A DNA stretch of 64,000 nt from NCBI GenBank assembly GCA_015999745.1, contig JAECQP010000014.1, positions 1 to 64,000 on the forward strand, given 5' to 3'. The translations under genes and the position numbers were made by a program. Source of the stretch: Sphingobacteriia bacterium (lineage in GTDB: Bacteria > Bacteroidota > Bacteroidia > Chitinophagales > Chitinophagaceae). A model generated the notes under the pieces. That model saw nothing but the letters and a program-made list of their open reading frames with translations. It was not told where the DNA came from and searched no databases. Shown here piece by piece: positions 17,681 to 27,867 of the stretch (position 1 is its first letter; every line of letters begins with the position of its first letter).

Positions 17681-19048
17681 ATGGCTACTATTACCAGAGA
17701 AAACATTGGCTTATTGAACGATAAGCTTTCCGTTACCCTTACCAAAGAAGATTATTATGCAGGTTTTGAAAAGAGCCTGAAGCAATATGCAAAAACTGCC
17801 AATATCCCCGGATTCAGAAAGGGAATGGTTCCTACCGGGCTGGTAAAGAAAATGTATGGCCAGAGCGTATTTACCGATGAGGTACTGCGCACCATGGAAA
17901 CCGAACTGAACCAATACATGACCAAGGAAGCCATCGACATTTTTGCGCAGCCCCTGCCCCTCCAAAACGATGCAACCGGTCTGGATATGAACAATCCGGC
18001 TGAATATACTTTCTCTTTTGAAATTGGACTGAAGCCTGTTTTTGATCTGGATATCAGCGGCGTTAAAGTGACCCGTTATGTAATTGATGTTACCGATACC
18101 ATGGTGGAGGAGGAAATTGCCCGCCTGCAAACCAGGTTTGGTAAAATGACAGAGCCTGAATCTGTAAACGCAGAAGAGAATGTGCTGAATGTTACTTTCA
18201 CTGAAACAGATGAGAATGGGAATGCAATTGAGAACGGCGTTACCAAAGACAACTCCTTACTGGTAAAATACTTTACGGAGAAATTCAGAGAAAACCTGAT
18301 GGGTAAGAAAGTGAACGATGTGGTAAACCTGCAGATCAGCAAAGCCTTCGACGATAAAGAAGCGGAAACCATCCTGGCGGACCTGGGATTAACCAAAGAA
18401 GACGGCAACCGTTACTTCAATATCCTGATCACAAAAGTAGGACTGGTTGAAAAGGCTGAATTGAACGAAGAATTCTTCCTGGCGGCCTTTCCTGATAACG
18501 ATGCTATTAAAACTGAAGCTGATCTCAGAAACGAAATCAAAACGGAAATTGAAAAATACTACGAGCAATCTGCACGTAACCAGATCCACGATCAGATCTA
18601 CCACCAATTGGTAGACCATGTGAAGATGGATTTACCGGAGAGCTTCCTGAAGCGCTGGCTGCAAACCGGTGGCGAAAAAACTAAAACAGAAGAAGAGGCT
18701 GCCGGCGAATATCCAGGCTTTGCCAATCAGCTGAAGTGGACCCTGGTCAGCAGTAAACTAAGCGCTGATAACAAGATTGAAGTACTCCCTGAAGATATCC
18801 GCAACTTTGCAAAAATGCAATTGTTCAGCTATATGGGTGGCCAACTAGGCGCCATGGGCGATAACCAGCAATGGATTGAAGACTATGCCAACAGAATGAT
18901 GCAGGATAAGAAATTTGTAGAGGACAGCTACCACCGCATCAATGCCGAGAAATTATTCGGAGCGCTGGAAACACAGGTAACTGCCAAAGACCAGCCCATC
19001 AGTGTGGAAGATTTTACTAAAATTGTTGAAAGTCATCACCATCATTAA
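17681..19048 (+). CDS. tig: Trigger factor
   Basis: FKBP/trigger factor organisation; N-terminal ribosome-binding region YAKTANIPGFRKGMVPTGLVKKMYG; natural HHHH C-terminus. Confidence 0.95.
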   Translation: MATITRENIGLLNDKLSVTLTKEDYYAGFEKSLKQYAKTANIPGFRKGMVPTGLVKKMYGQSVFTDEVLRTMETELNQYMTKEAIDIFAQPLPLQNDATGLDMNNPAEYTFSFEIGLKPVFDLDISGVKVTRYVIDVTDTMVEEEIARLQTRFGKMTEPESVNAEENVLNVTFTETDENGNAIENGVTKDNSLLVKYFTEKFRENLMGKKVNDVVNLQISKAFDDKEAETILADLGLTKEDGNRYFNILITKVGLVEKAELNEEFFLAAFPDNDAIKTEADLRNEIKTEIEKYYEQSARNQIHDQIYHQLVDHVKMDLPESFLKRWLQTGGEKTKTEEEAAGEYPGFANQLKWTLVSSKLSADNKIEVLPEDIRNFAKMQLFSYMGGQLGAMGDNQQWIEDYANRMMQDKKFVEDSYHRINAEKLFGALETQVTAKDQPISVEDFTKIVESHHHH

Positions 19049-19070
19049 TAGAAAGGTACAACCATACAGG

Positions 19071-19097
19071 AACCAGCTCTTCCGGGCTGGTTTTTTT
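19071..19097 (+). terminator. Rho-independent terminator after tig
   Basis: AACCAGC-TCTTCCGG-GCTGGTT then T-tract. Confidence 0.85.
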
Positions 19098-20784
19098 ATG
19101 TCTGCTGCCCTGGTTTCGCCGCTGTGATCAGCCCGTGTTTTTGCAAAGAAACCAACATCAGTTTGCCGATTTTTTGTGTAAGGGCTTTATTAAACAATAC
19201 CTGGCAACCAATGTAAAGCAGTATTCTTCTGAAACGCTTCATTGGCACTGCATTCATGATGATCGCCTCCACCCTTTTGCGGATAGCAGCCGTATACCGT
19301 TGAAGCATGTCTTCACTAACCATTGGCCATTGCATACCCGACTGAAATACCGGCATGGGATAATAACCGGGCACACAGGGTTTGAAAATGGGTATGATCT
19401 GATAGGCTTCTTTTCGGAAGGATTTAAAACGGGCGCGATCTGCCCGGGCATACCCTTCGCCAAAAACCGGATGCGCTTCCAGGTGCTCGGCAGGAATGGT
19501 AAAATAATTCCGTAGAAACATTTCGCAGTTGTACCTGCCCAGGTAATAGTCGTGTATCCGGAACTCTTTATGCATGAACCCGCTGAATCCGTCCATTGCG
19601 CCACAAGCGATGGCTTTACTGCCGTCGATCTTGGTGCCTGCCCCCGACCCGGACTTAACAGGCCGGGTCGGGGCTATCAGGTATTGCCCGGCTTTCTCGC
19701 CAGACATGGCGTCAATCAGGGTGGATGGCTTGGCCCTCAATTGTTGTGTAATGGCTTTGAACAGGTATTGGAGTGTTGGCAGCAATTGCTGGTTGATGGT
19801 AAATGCCTGAGGCGACTCACTCGGAAAAGGATCAATCATCAGTACGGCAGTTCTGAACCGGCGGTAATCTTCCCGCTCATGCTCGGAATATTGTTCCGCT
19901 TCCTCACTCAGCAATTGTTTCACTTTTTCGAATGGCTCGTTGTTCATCAGCCCTCCGTCTACATTCTGGGTACTGTAGGTAGTCTGATCATCCTCATCCG
20001 GGCGGGTATCGGTGTAGTTGATCCAGGGGTTCTGCATTACCACGGCCTTTGTCCGGTTCATTATCCGCGATTTTAACCCGATCGGAAATGCACCCGTAGC
20101 TACAGCCGCATCCCGCGCAAGGGCAACATTAGCGCCTGTTCTAAAATGCAGGGGCATCCACCCATCCTGGTTGTATTGACTGGCATTCAGATGAAAGCAG
20201 GCAAAATCACTGTGCATGGTCATGTTGTAACGGCTTTCCAGCAGTTCGCTTCGGAATGCAATATTGTAGCGGATTCCTTCCAGGTTGGTTAAAGTAGTAA
20301 ACAGTTTCAGTGGTTCGGTAAAATAGGCGGGTGTTGGGATCCACGCGTCAGGATTCGCCTGGATGGCCCTTACTGCAATGGTATCAATAAACCCGGAGTT
20401 CAGTACGGAAGCTACCTTACCCGCCCGCCTGATATCGGACATATCCAGCATCTGATGGAACATGTCGTTGCCCAGCAGGTCCACCCAGCTGTGGTAAAAG
20501 GGATTTTCGGGATGCTCCTTCAGTAACGCTTCGGGTTCCGGAACAGGTACCGGCGCAAAACGTTGGTTGATGGCTCCAGCAGTAATGATCCCTGTCATAC
20601 CACCGGCAGAAGCCCCGCCAATCACCGAAATCCGCACCCTATGGGTAGGCACCCCTGGTTCACCCCGCCTCTTTTCCCACTCTTCCAGCGCTTCCATCAG
20701 GTAATCCATTACTCCGGCCGTATAAGCCCCCGCCGATACTGCTCCGGCCATACAAAGGCCTATATGAAAGCTTTTTTGGCTCAT
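19096..20784 (-). CDS. Patatin-like phospholipase family protein
   Basis: LCMAGAVSAGAYTAGVMDYL, GGASAGGMTGI (GxSxG), VDGGLMNNEPF (DGG). Confidence 0.88.
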   Translation of the reverse strand: MSQKSFHIGLCMAGAVSAGAYTAGVMDYLMEALEEWEKRRGEPGVPTHRVRISVIGGASAGGMTGIITAGAINQRFAPVPVPEPEALLKEHPENPFYHSWVDLLGNDMFHQMLDMSDIRRAGKVASVLNSGFIDTIAVRAIQANPDAWIPTPAYFTEPLKLFTTLTNLEGIRYNIAFRSELLESRYNMTMHSDFACFHLNASQYNQDGWMPLHFRTGANVALARDAAVATGAFPIGLKSRIMNRTKAVVMQNPWINYTDTRPDEDDQTTYSTQNVDGGLMNNEPFEKVKQLLSEEAEQYSEHEREDYRRFRTAVLMIDPFPSESPQAFTINQQLLPTLQYLFKAITQQLRAKPSTLIDAMSGEKAGQYLIAPTRPVKSGSGAGTKIDGSKAIACGAMDGFSGFMHKEFRIHDYYLGRYNCEMFLRNYFTIPAEHLEAHPVFGEGYARADRARFKSFRKEAYQIIPIFKPCVPGYYPMPVFQSGMQWPMVSEDMLQRYTAAIRKRVEAIIMNAVPMKRFRRILLYIGCQVLFNKALTQKIGKLMLVSLQKHGLITAAKPGQQT

Positions 20785-20972
20785 AAAAAAGAAGTTTTAG
20801 CCTGTGGATCAGTTGAATTTTTATGTAATATACGGCTTCCGGCCAGCCCCTGTGGCGGATTGGGACCATTGGTATGCCCTTTTGTCGCAATTAGCGAACT
20901 TTGCACAGAATTTGACTGTGTTTAGGTTACCGGTATGGCAAAACACTTACCTTCAAAGCGAAAAATTACACT

Positions 20973-21668
20973 ATGAATATTGGAAAAGAATTTGAAAAAT
21001 ATGCTGTGAAACACCAGGGCATCAGCAGTGCGGTTTTACACAATTACAAAACATACGGACAGGTAACGAATCTTACCCCCTATATTATTGAGGAACGCCC
21101 TTTAAACGTGGCAAGCATGGATGTATTCAGCCGTTTGATGATGGACCGCATTATCTTTCTCGGAGAAGGCATCAACGACTATGTAGCCAATATTGTAACG
21201 GCTCAGTTGCTGTTCCTGGAAAGCACCGACCGCAGCAGGGATATTCAGATGTATATAAACAGTCCGGGGGGAAGCGTTTACGCAGGTCTCGGCATCTATG
21301 ATACCATGCAGTTCATTGGGCCGGATGTAGCTACCATCTGTACCGGTATTGCGGCCAGCATGGGGCAGATTTTACTTTGTGCCGGTGTGGAAGGAAAAAG
21401 AACAGCCCTGAAACACAGCCGGATCATGATGCACCAACCCAGCGGTGGAATTGGCGGACAGGCCACCGATATTGAAATCACTGCCAGGGAAATTAAGAAA
21501 TTAAAGCATGAACTCTATGCCATAACAGCCAATCATACCGGCAAAGACGTGGAAACCATTGCCAAAGACAGTGACCGGGATTTCTGGATGACCGCTATTG
21601 AGGCAAAGGAATACGGGCTGGTGGATGAGGTATTACTGACTAACCCAAGAAAGGAAAAGAAAGCTTAA
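20973..21668 (+). CDS. clpP: ATP-dependent Clp protease proteolytic subunit (copy 1)
   Basis: INSPGGSVYAG, CTGIAASMGQILL (Ser), MMHQPSGG (His), DRDFWMTAIEAKEYGLVDEV (Asp). Confidence 0.97.
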   Translation: MNIGKEFEKYAVKHQGISSAVLHNYKTYGQVTNLTPYIIEERPLNVASMDVFSRLMMDRIIFLGEGINDYVANIVTAQLLFLESTDRSRDIQMYINSPGGSVYAGLGIYDTMQFIGPDVATICTGIAASMGQILLCAGVEGKRTALKHSRIMMHQPSGGIGGQATDIEITAREIKKLKHELYAITANHTGKDVETIAKDSDRDFWMTAIEAKEYGLVDEVLLTNPRKEKKA

Positions 21669-21693
21669 ATAATAACCCGTATAAAAGAAATAT

Positions 21694-22332
21694 ATGACAG
21701 CATCTAAATACATCCTGAACCCTTATCGCTTCAATGAAGATGATGAACCGGAAGAGAAAGAAGTTAAGCCCGAACCAATGGGTAGTTTTATGACCAAGAA
21801 GATGGAGAAAATGTTCTTTGAAAAAAGAACCGTTTATTTATGGGGGGTGGTAGATGATAAATCTGCACGCGATGTAGTCAGCAAATTACTGATACTGGAT
21901 GCAGACAAGCCCGGAGAGGAGATCAAGCTGTTCATCAACAGCCCCGGTGGTGTGGTGACCAGCGGCATGGTGATCTACGACACTATGAGAATGATTCAAA
22001 GCCCGGTAAGCACCATTTGTATGGGTCTTGCGGCCAGCATGGGTTCCATCCTGCTGAGTGCCGGAACCAAGGGCAAACGTTTTGTATATCCGCATGGAGA
22101 AATCATGATTCACCAGCCTAGTTTGGGTGGTTATTTTCAGGCTACCAGTGCAGATATTGAAATTCAGGCAAACCAGATCAGAAAGACAAAGGAACTGGGC
22201 GCTAAGATTCTGGCAGACAATTGCGGAAAATCCATCGATCAGATCATGGCAGATTTTGACCGTGACTACTGGATGGATGCCCATGAAGCCGTGGCTTATG
22301 GAATTGTAGATGATATTTTAAAAGAGCTTTAA
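21694..22332 (+). CDS. clpP: ATP-dependent Clp protease proteolytic subunit (copy 2)
   Basis: [60 protein letters not shown]; triad intact. Confidence 0.96.
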   Translation: MTASKYILNPYRFNEDDEPEEKEVKPEPMGSFMTKKMEKMFFEKRTVYLWGVVDDKSARDVVSKLLILDADKPGEEIKLFINSPGGVVTSGMVIYDTMRMIQSPVSTICMGLAASMGSILLSAGTKGKRFVYPHGEIMIHQPSLGGYFQATSADIEIQANQIRKTKELGAKILADNCGKSIDQIMADFDRDYWMDAHEAVAYGIVDDILKEL

Positions 22333-22336
22333 TTGT

Positions 22337-23581
22337 ATGGCAAAAACATCAAATTTACACTGTTCGTTCTGTGGACGCAGCCGTGATGAAGTAAAGATCC
22401 TCATTGCAGGACAGGAGGGGCATATCTGCGAAAACTGTGTAGAGCATGCAGAAGAAATTATTGAACAGGAACTGAATATCAAAAAGGAGAACGGCGGCAA
22501 TGGGTCTTCCAATTACAAACTGACCGTTCGTAAACCGGCTGAAATCAAAAAATTTCTCGATGAATATGTGATTGGCCAGGACGATGCCAAAAAGGTGTTG
22601 AGTGTTGCCGTTTACAACCACTTTAAGCGGATCAACTTTAAGCAGGTATCCGAGGATGTGGAAATTGAAAAGAGCAATATCATTATGGTCGGTGAAACCG
22701 GTACGGGAAAAACCTTACTGGCTAAGACCATTGCAAGATTACTGAACGTGCCTTTTGCCATTGTAGACGCAACTGTATTTACAGAAGCCGGCTATGTGGG
22801 TGAAGATGTGGAAAGCATGCTTACCCGTTTGCTGCAGAATTGCAATTACGATGTGGCTGCTGCCGAAAGAGGTATTGTTTATGTAGACGAACTCGATAAG
22901 ATTGCACGCAAAGGAGACAATCCATCCATTACCAGAGATGTTAGCGGCGAAGGGGTGCAGCAGGGATTGCTCAAAATGCTGGAAGGTACAGAAGTACTGG
23001 TACCTCCGCAGGGTGGAAGAAAACATCCTGAGCAAAAAATGATCAAGGTAGATACCAAAAATATCCTGTTCATTTGCGGCGGCGCATTCGACGGCATTGA
23101 CAAAGTGATTGCCAGAAGGGTCAATACCAATGCCATTGGTTTCAGCGTGAACAAGGAAGAGCAGGAACACCAGCGCAAGAACCTGCTGCAGTTTATCAAT
23201 GCACAGGATTTGAAAAGTTTTGGATTGATTCCGGAACTGTTGGGAAGGTTGCCTGTTGTTACCCACCTGGATCCGTTGGATGCAGATACCCTCCGAAGTA
23301 TCCTTACCGAACCGAAGAACTCCCTGATGAAACAATATATCAGGCTCTTTGAGATGGAAGGCATTGACCTGATCATGGACAACGAAGTGCTGGACTTCAT
23401 GGTTAAAAAGGCGTTGGAATATAAGTTGGGTGCGCGTGGATTAAGAAGTATCTGCGAAAGCATCCTCACCGATGCCATGTTTGAGTTACCGGGCACCAAT
23501 TCAACCAAATTACACGTAACACTGGAATATGCCGAGAAGATGTTCAACAAGAGCAAGCTGAGCGCATTAAAAGTTGCCTGA
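22337..23581 (+). CDS. clpX: ATP-dependent Clp protease ATP-binding subunit ClpX
   Basis: [26 protein letters not shown] zinc finger; [36 protein letters not shown]. Confidence 0.98.
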   Translation: MAKTSNLHCSFCGRSRDEVKILIAGQEGHICENCVEHAEEIIEQELNIKKENGGNGSSNYKLTVRKPAEIKKFLDEYVIGQDDAKKVLSVAVYNHFKRINFKQVSEDVEIEKSNIIMVGETGTGKTLLAKTIARLLNVPFAIVDATVFTEAGYVGEDVESMLTRLLQNCNYDVAAAERGIVYVDELDKIARKGDNPSITRDVSGEGVQQGLLKMLEGTEVLVPPQGGRKHPEQKMIKVDTKNILFICGGAFDGIDKVIARRVNTNAIGFSVNKEEQEHQRKNLLQFINAQDLKSFGLIPELLGRLPVVTHLDPLDADTLRSILTEPKNSLMKQYIRLFEMEGIDLIMDNEVLDFMVKKALEYKLGARGLRSICESILTDAMFELPGTNSTKLHVTLEYAEKMFNKSKLSALKVA

Positions 23582-23612
23582 TTATTTTAACCTCCTTAAT
23601 AACAAGAATTAT

Positions 23613-23780
23613 ATGAACGAACTAGTAGAAAGACTGATGAGCGATGCCAAACTCGATGCAACTCAGGCACAGAAAGCCATTGAAACCATTGCGGCTTTTG
23701 TAAAAGAAAAATTCCCGATGCTGGGCGGCGCAGTAGACCAGATCTTTGCGGCCGGATCCACCAACAAGAACGAAGAATAA
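23613..23780 (+). CDS. Small conserved-type protein (55 aa) downstream of clpX
   Basis: MNELVERLMSDAKLDATQAQKAIETIAAFVKEKFPMLGGAVDQIFAAGSTNKNEE; start M14 of ORF 23574..23780, just after clpX stop. Confidence 0.65.
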   Translation: MNELVERLMSDAKLDATQAQKAIETIAAFVKEKFPMLGGAVDQIFAAGSTNKNEE

Positions 23781-23788
23781 TTTAGTTG

Positions 23789-25702
23789 TTACGCGGGCAG
23801 TGTGATGGTAAACACGCTGCCTTTGCGTGGCTCACTCTCAATGATCAGCTTACCACCGTGGCGGTTCACCAGGTCGCTGCAAAGCATTAACCCGAATCCG
23901 CTTCCCTTCTCCATAGCAGTTCCCGCAGTTGTATAATATTGTTTGGCGCTGATGCGCTGGATGGTTTCCGCACTCATTCCGATTCCTGAATCCTGTATAC
24001 TGATTCTTGTTTCCTGCTCATCAGAAGAAGCATATACCCTGATCAATCCGTTTTCAGGTGTAAACTTTATCGCATTACTGATGAGGTTTCTCAAAACGAT
24101 ACGGATCATTTCCTTATCGGCCAGTACAGTTAACGAAGGGTCTACCTGGTTGAAGAAGGAAATATTTTTCCTTTCCAGCAACATCCTGTGTTCATCTTCC
24201 AATCCCTTCACAATCGGGAAAACAGGCATTTGCACCTTGTCGAGGTTTTTACCGGACATCTGCCCCTTTAACCAGAACAACAGGTTATCAAGCAGGGAAG
24301 TGGTGCCCATGTACTGGGTTTCCAGTTGAATCAGCAGCTGCTTTGCCTGTTCTTCCGGAACCATCCCCTGGTTCACGAGATTGAGGATCCCCTTGGTGTT
24401 TACCAGCGGGTTACGAAGGTCGTGAGAGATGATGGAAAGGAGTTTATCCTTGGTTTTATTATCGGCCTCCAGTAAGATATTCTGCTGCGAAATTTCCTTG
24501 TTCAGGGTACCCAGTTCGGACACCTGCGCTTCAATGACCACATTCTTGGCCCGCAGCTCACGGCTGAATTGCTTCTGTTTCTGAAAATTGATGAACACCA
24601 TAATTACCAATACGGCCAAAATGATCAGGATAAAGGTACCCACCGTAATGATCAGAAATTGTTCATTGGAAACCCGTTCTGCGCGCATAATGGCGTTCTC
24701 GGTTTCCATTCGGGAATCGTGCTGGCTCTTGATGATATCGATAAAACTGGAAGCGTATTCATTTTCTTTAACCCGCTGTTTATTGAGTACTTCCAGGGCT
24801 GAATCCTGCCACTGAATCACTTTTTCCTTGTTGTTGCTGAGCTTGTTGAGTTCAATCATCTCGCTCACAATGGAATCCAGCAGGTCAAAAGCATCAATGG
24901 ATTGGGCGATGGAAAAAGCACTAAGGCCAAGTGTTTCCGCTTCCGCCAGTCTTTTCTGCGGCAGGTAAATAGCAATGAGGCTGACCTTTTTAAGCGCTAT
25001 CCCATACTTGTCGTTCATTGCTTCGTCGATAGCCAGGGACTTCTTGAAATATTGTTCGGCCTTGCCTATGTGCGAACGTTGTATTTCTGCCAGGCCCAGG
25101 TTGTGCAGGGCTTTTTTCTCCCCATACCGGTAGCCGATCTTCCTACTCAGTTCCAGCGCTTCATTAAACAGGCGTAAAGCAGCGCTCATCTGATACAACT
25201 CCAGCCTGATCTGGCCCAGGTTGTTTTTTATATTAATGATATCCTCATTCTTGTTGTATTTTTCATACACCTGCAACGACTTGTTGAATACCGCAATGGC
25301 TGAATCATATTTTTTGTCGGAAACCAGGGATGCCGCCAGTTGCTGGTTCACTTTTGCAATGTTGAATGTGTCCTTAATAGACCGGAAAATTTCCAGCGCT
25401 TCATAAGAATCTACGATGGCGCGCTTCAAAAAACCCTGTTGCTGGTAGATGCCTGCTTCGTACATATACGAGATCGCTTCCCCTTTTTTATAGCCCAGCT
25501 GTATAGCGAGATTCTGCGCCTTATACAAATCAACTAATGCTTCGGAGATATTGGTACGTTTTTTTTCAAAAGCCGATTTGTTCAGCGAATCAACCGTTTC
25601 AGGCACGCCCTTAATCTGCTGTGCAGTAACAGCAACGGTCACACCCGGTATCAGGCAGCATTGCAGCAAAAAACGAAACAGATATTTAGATTTTATTTTC
25701 AA
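23789..25702 (-). CDS. TPR-containing sensor histidine kinase
   Basis: N-terminal signal/TPR repeats (GEKKALHNLGLAEIQRSHIGKAEQYFKKSLAI), TM, KLLSIISHDLRNPLVN H-box, GSGFGLMLCSDLVNRHGG. Confidence 0.92.
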   Translation of the reverse strand: MKIKSKYLFRFLLQCCLIPGVTVAVTAQQIKGVPETVDSLNKSAFEKKRTNISEALVDLYKAQNLAIQLGYKKGEAISYMYEAGIYQQQGFLKRAIVDSYEALEIFRSIKDTFNIAKVNQQLAASLVSDKKYDSAIAVFNKSLQVYEKYNKNEDIINIKNNLGQIRLELYQMSAALRLFNEALELSRKIGYRYGEKKALHNLGLAEIQRSHIGKAEQYFKKSLAIDEAMNDKYGIALKKVSLIAIYLPQKRLAEAETLGLSAFSIAQSIDAFDLLDSIVSEMIELNKLSNNKEKVIQWQDSALEVLNKQRVKENEYASSFIDIIKSQHDSRMETENAIMRAERVSNEQFLIITVGTFILIILAVLVIMVFINFQKQKQFSRELRAKNVVIEAQVSELGTLNKEISQQNILLEADNKTKDKLLSIISHDLRNPLVNTKGILNLVNQGMVPEEQAKQLLIQLETQYMGTTSLLDNLLFWLKGQMSGKNLDKVQMPVFPIVKGLEDEHRMLLERKNISFFNQVDPSLTVLADKEMIRIVLRNLISNAIKFTPENGLIRVYASSDEQETRISIQDSGIGMSAETIQRISAKQYYTTAGTAMEKGSGFGLMLCSDLVNRHGGKLIIESEPRKGSVFTITLPA

Positions 25703-25751
25703 TTTCTACAAACAGATCGGGGTTTCAAGGTACAAAGAATTAGTAATAAAA

Positions 25752-25774
25752 AAAGGCCCTTATTCAGGGCCTTT
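25752..25774 (-). terminator. Terminator of the acyl-CoA dehydrogenase gene
   Basis: AAAGGCCC-TTATTCA-GGGCCTTT with T-tract on minus strand. Confidence 0.8.
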
Positions 25775-25800
25775 AGATTATGAGCAAGCAATCGAAAAAA

Positions 25801-26943
25801 CTATTTTTGAAGAACTTCTCTGGAGATAACCAACTTCTGTATTTCAGAAGTTCCTTCTCCAATAGTACATAATTTTGCGTCACGATAGTACTTTTCTACC
25901 GGAAAATCTTTTGTATATCCATAACCACCGAAGATTTGTACCGCATCAGTGGCTGTTTTCACCGCAATTTCACTGGCATAATACTTGGCCATGGCCCCTT
26001 CTTTGGTCACTTTTTCGCCCCTGTTTTTTAGATCGCAGGCCTGCCAGATCAGTAATTCCGCCGCCATGATTTCGGTAGCCATATCTGCCAGCTTAAAGCT
26101 GATCCCCTGAAAAGAAGATATGGGTTGATCAAACTGGTAGCGTTCCTGGGAATATTTTAAAGCCGCTTCATAGGCTCCTTTCGCAATTCCAAGAGACAGG
26201 GCGGCAATGGAAATTCTGCCGCCATCGAGTATTTTCATGGCCTGACGGAATCCGTCGCCTACTTCGCCTAACCGGTTAGCATCGGGTATACGGCAATTGT
26301 CAAAAATCATCTCGGCCGTTTCACTGGCACGCATGCCCAGCTTGTTCTCTTTTTTTCCGGCCATGAAGCCCGGTGTACCGCGTTCCACCACAAAAGCAGT
26401 GGAATTGCCGCTGGTTCTGGGAGCGCCTGTTCTGCAGATGACCACTGCAATATCTCCGGACTTACCATGGGTGATCCAGCTTTTAGTGCCATTCAGTACC
26501 CAATGATCTCCGTCTTTTACAGCGGTGGTTTGCATATTTCCGGCATCGCTTCCGGTATTGGGCTCTGTAAGGCCCCAGGCACCAATCCACTCGCCCCTGG
26601 CCAGTTGCGGCAACCAGGTTTTTTTCTGCTGCTCGGTACCGAAACTGAGAAGATGGTTGGTGCAGAGAGAATTATGGGCTGCGAGGCTTAAACCAATAGA
26701 TCCGCATACTTTGGCAATCTCCTGAATGATGGCATTGTATTCAAAATATCCCATTTCAGAGCCGCCATACGCATGAGGTACCAGTACCCCCATCAGGCCC
26801 AGTTTCCCCATTTCTCTGAATATATGAACCGGAAACTCCTGGGATTCATCCCATTTCATCAGTTCGGGACGGATATATTGCTCCGCAAAATGCCTGGCTG
26901 TGGCTGCTACCTGGCTGGTTAATTCAGACTGTTCAAAATGCAT
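25801..26943 (-). CDS. Acyl-CoA dehydrogenase
   Basis: GAWGLTEPNTGSDAGNMQTTA, catalytic-end QIFGGYGYTKDFPVEKYYRDAKLCTIGEGTSEIQKLVIS. Confidence 0.96.
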   Translation of the reverse strand: MHFEQSELTSQVAATARHFAEQYIRPELMKWDESQEFPVHIFREMGKLGLMGVLVPHAYGGSEMGYFEYNAIIQEIAKVCGSIGLSLAAHNSLCTNHLLSFGTEQQKKTWLPQLARGEWIGAWGLTEPNTGSDAGNMQTTAVKDGDHWVLNGTKSWITHGKSGDIAVVICRTGAPRTSGNSTAFVVERGTPGFMAGKKENKLGMRASETAEMIFDNCRIPDANRLGEVGDGFRQAMKILDGGRISIAALSLGIAKGAYEAALKYSQERYQFDQPISSFQGISFKLADMATEIMAAELLIWQACDLKNRGEKVTKEGAMAKYYASEIAVKTATDAVQIFGGYGYTKDFPVEKYYRDAKLCTIGEGTSEIQKLVISREVLQK

Positions 26944-27001
26944 AAGTTCTGTTTAAATAGACGGGGGCCGGTCTAATCAAGCAATCGTTAGAGGCCCCCT
27001 T

Positions 27002-27027
27002 AAAACAAACTAACATTAGTTTGTTTT
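27002..27027. promoter_or_regulatory. Perfect palindromic operator candidate
   Basis: AAAACAAACTAA-CA-TTAGTTTGTTTT: 12-bp exact arms with 2-nt spacer, directly downstream of the predicted promoter. Confidence 0.7.
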
Positions 27028-27032
27028 CGAAG

Positions 27033-27063
27033 CAAATGTAGCCCAAATAATTTCATAACCAAA
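27033..27063 (-). promoter_or_regulatory. Consensus Bacteroidota promoter for acyl-CoA dehydrogenase
   Basis: Minus strand TTTG-N19-TACATTTG (27060-27063 and 27033-27040), exact match to TTTG-N19-TAnnTTTG. Confidence 0.75.
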
Positions 27064-27092
27064 TCTTTTCGGTCAATGAATAGCTCGGGGAA

Positions 27093-27857
27093 TTATTCCA
27101 CCCTGAGCTTACCGGAAAGCAACCCGTAAAGGGAATCATTGATGAATACAATCCGTTTCAGGTCTTCCATCCGGCTAAACAGGCCGTACCGGCCCCGGAA
27201 TACCACAATAGACCTTGCGATATGCTCCGGTATACCCGCCGCTTCCAGCTCGGCCCTGGTAGCGGTATTGGCATTGGGCAGCTGGGTCGTCCGCCGGCCT
27301 TGCTCCGTTGGCTGTCCGGGCGGGGAATCTCGCTTTGGAGAAACAGTACCCGGTTGCAGAAAGGGCTGGAGCGCCCGGTACAGGCTATCTGAAATTCCAT
27401 AGGTCTGCTGCACCTGTTCCACCCGGGTAAAGCCACCCAGTTTATCGCGGTATTTGATAATGCGGGCAGCCAGTACAGGCCCGATGCCGGGCAGCGCTTC
27501 CCAGTCTGCAACGGTGGCCGTATTGATGTTGATGACCGGTATGGGCCTGCGGATAAAGGGTTTCCGGAAATGGTACATCGAATTGTACTGCTGCCGGTAT
27601 TGTTGGTAGTATGGCCGCCTGTATTGGCCCTGCCTGTTGAACCCGTTCCGGTTTCCGGGCCATCGACCGGGCGATACGCTTGTTTCCATCAGCCGGATCA
27701 TGGCAGTATCCGGTTGAACAGGAACCGGTTCGGCTTTGTACCATTCCGGCACCCATAAAAAAATGGTCATAATGACCAGTAAAACGGTCAGTCCGATCCT
27801 TTCCTTCCTGGAAAAGCGGAGGTAATTTTGGAGGAATTGTTTCATCCCTTTAAACAA
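27093..27857 (-). CDS. Helix-hairpin-helix domain protein (ComEA-like)
   Basis: ININTATVADWEALPGIGPVLAARIIKYRDKLGGF and LPNANTATRAELEAAGIPEHIARSIVVFRGRYGLF. Confidence 0.85.
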   Translation of the reverse strand: MFKGMKQFLQNYLRFSRKERIGLTVLLVIMTIFLWVPEWYKAEPVPVQPDTAMIRLMETSVSPGRWPGNRNGFNRQGQYRRPYYQQYRQQYNSMYHFRKPFIRRPIPVININTATVADWEALPGIGPVLAARIIKYRDKLGGFTRVEQVQQTYGISDSLYRALQPFLQPGTVSPKRDSPPGQPTEQGRRTTQLPNANTATRAELEAAGIPEHIARSIVVFRGRYGLFSRMEDLKRIVFINDSLYGLLSGKLRVE

Positions 27858-27867
27858 ATTAAAGGGG

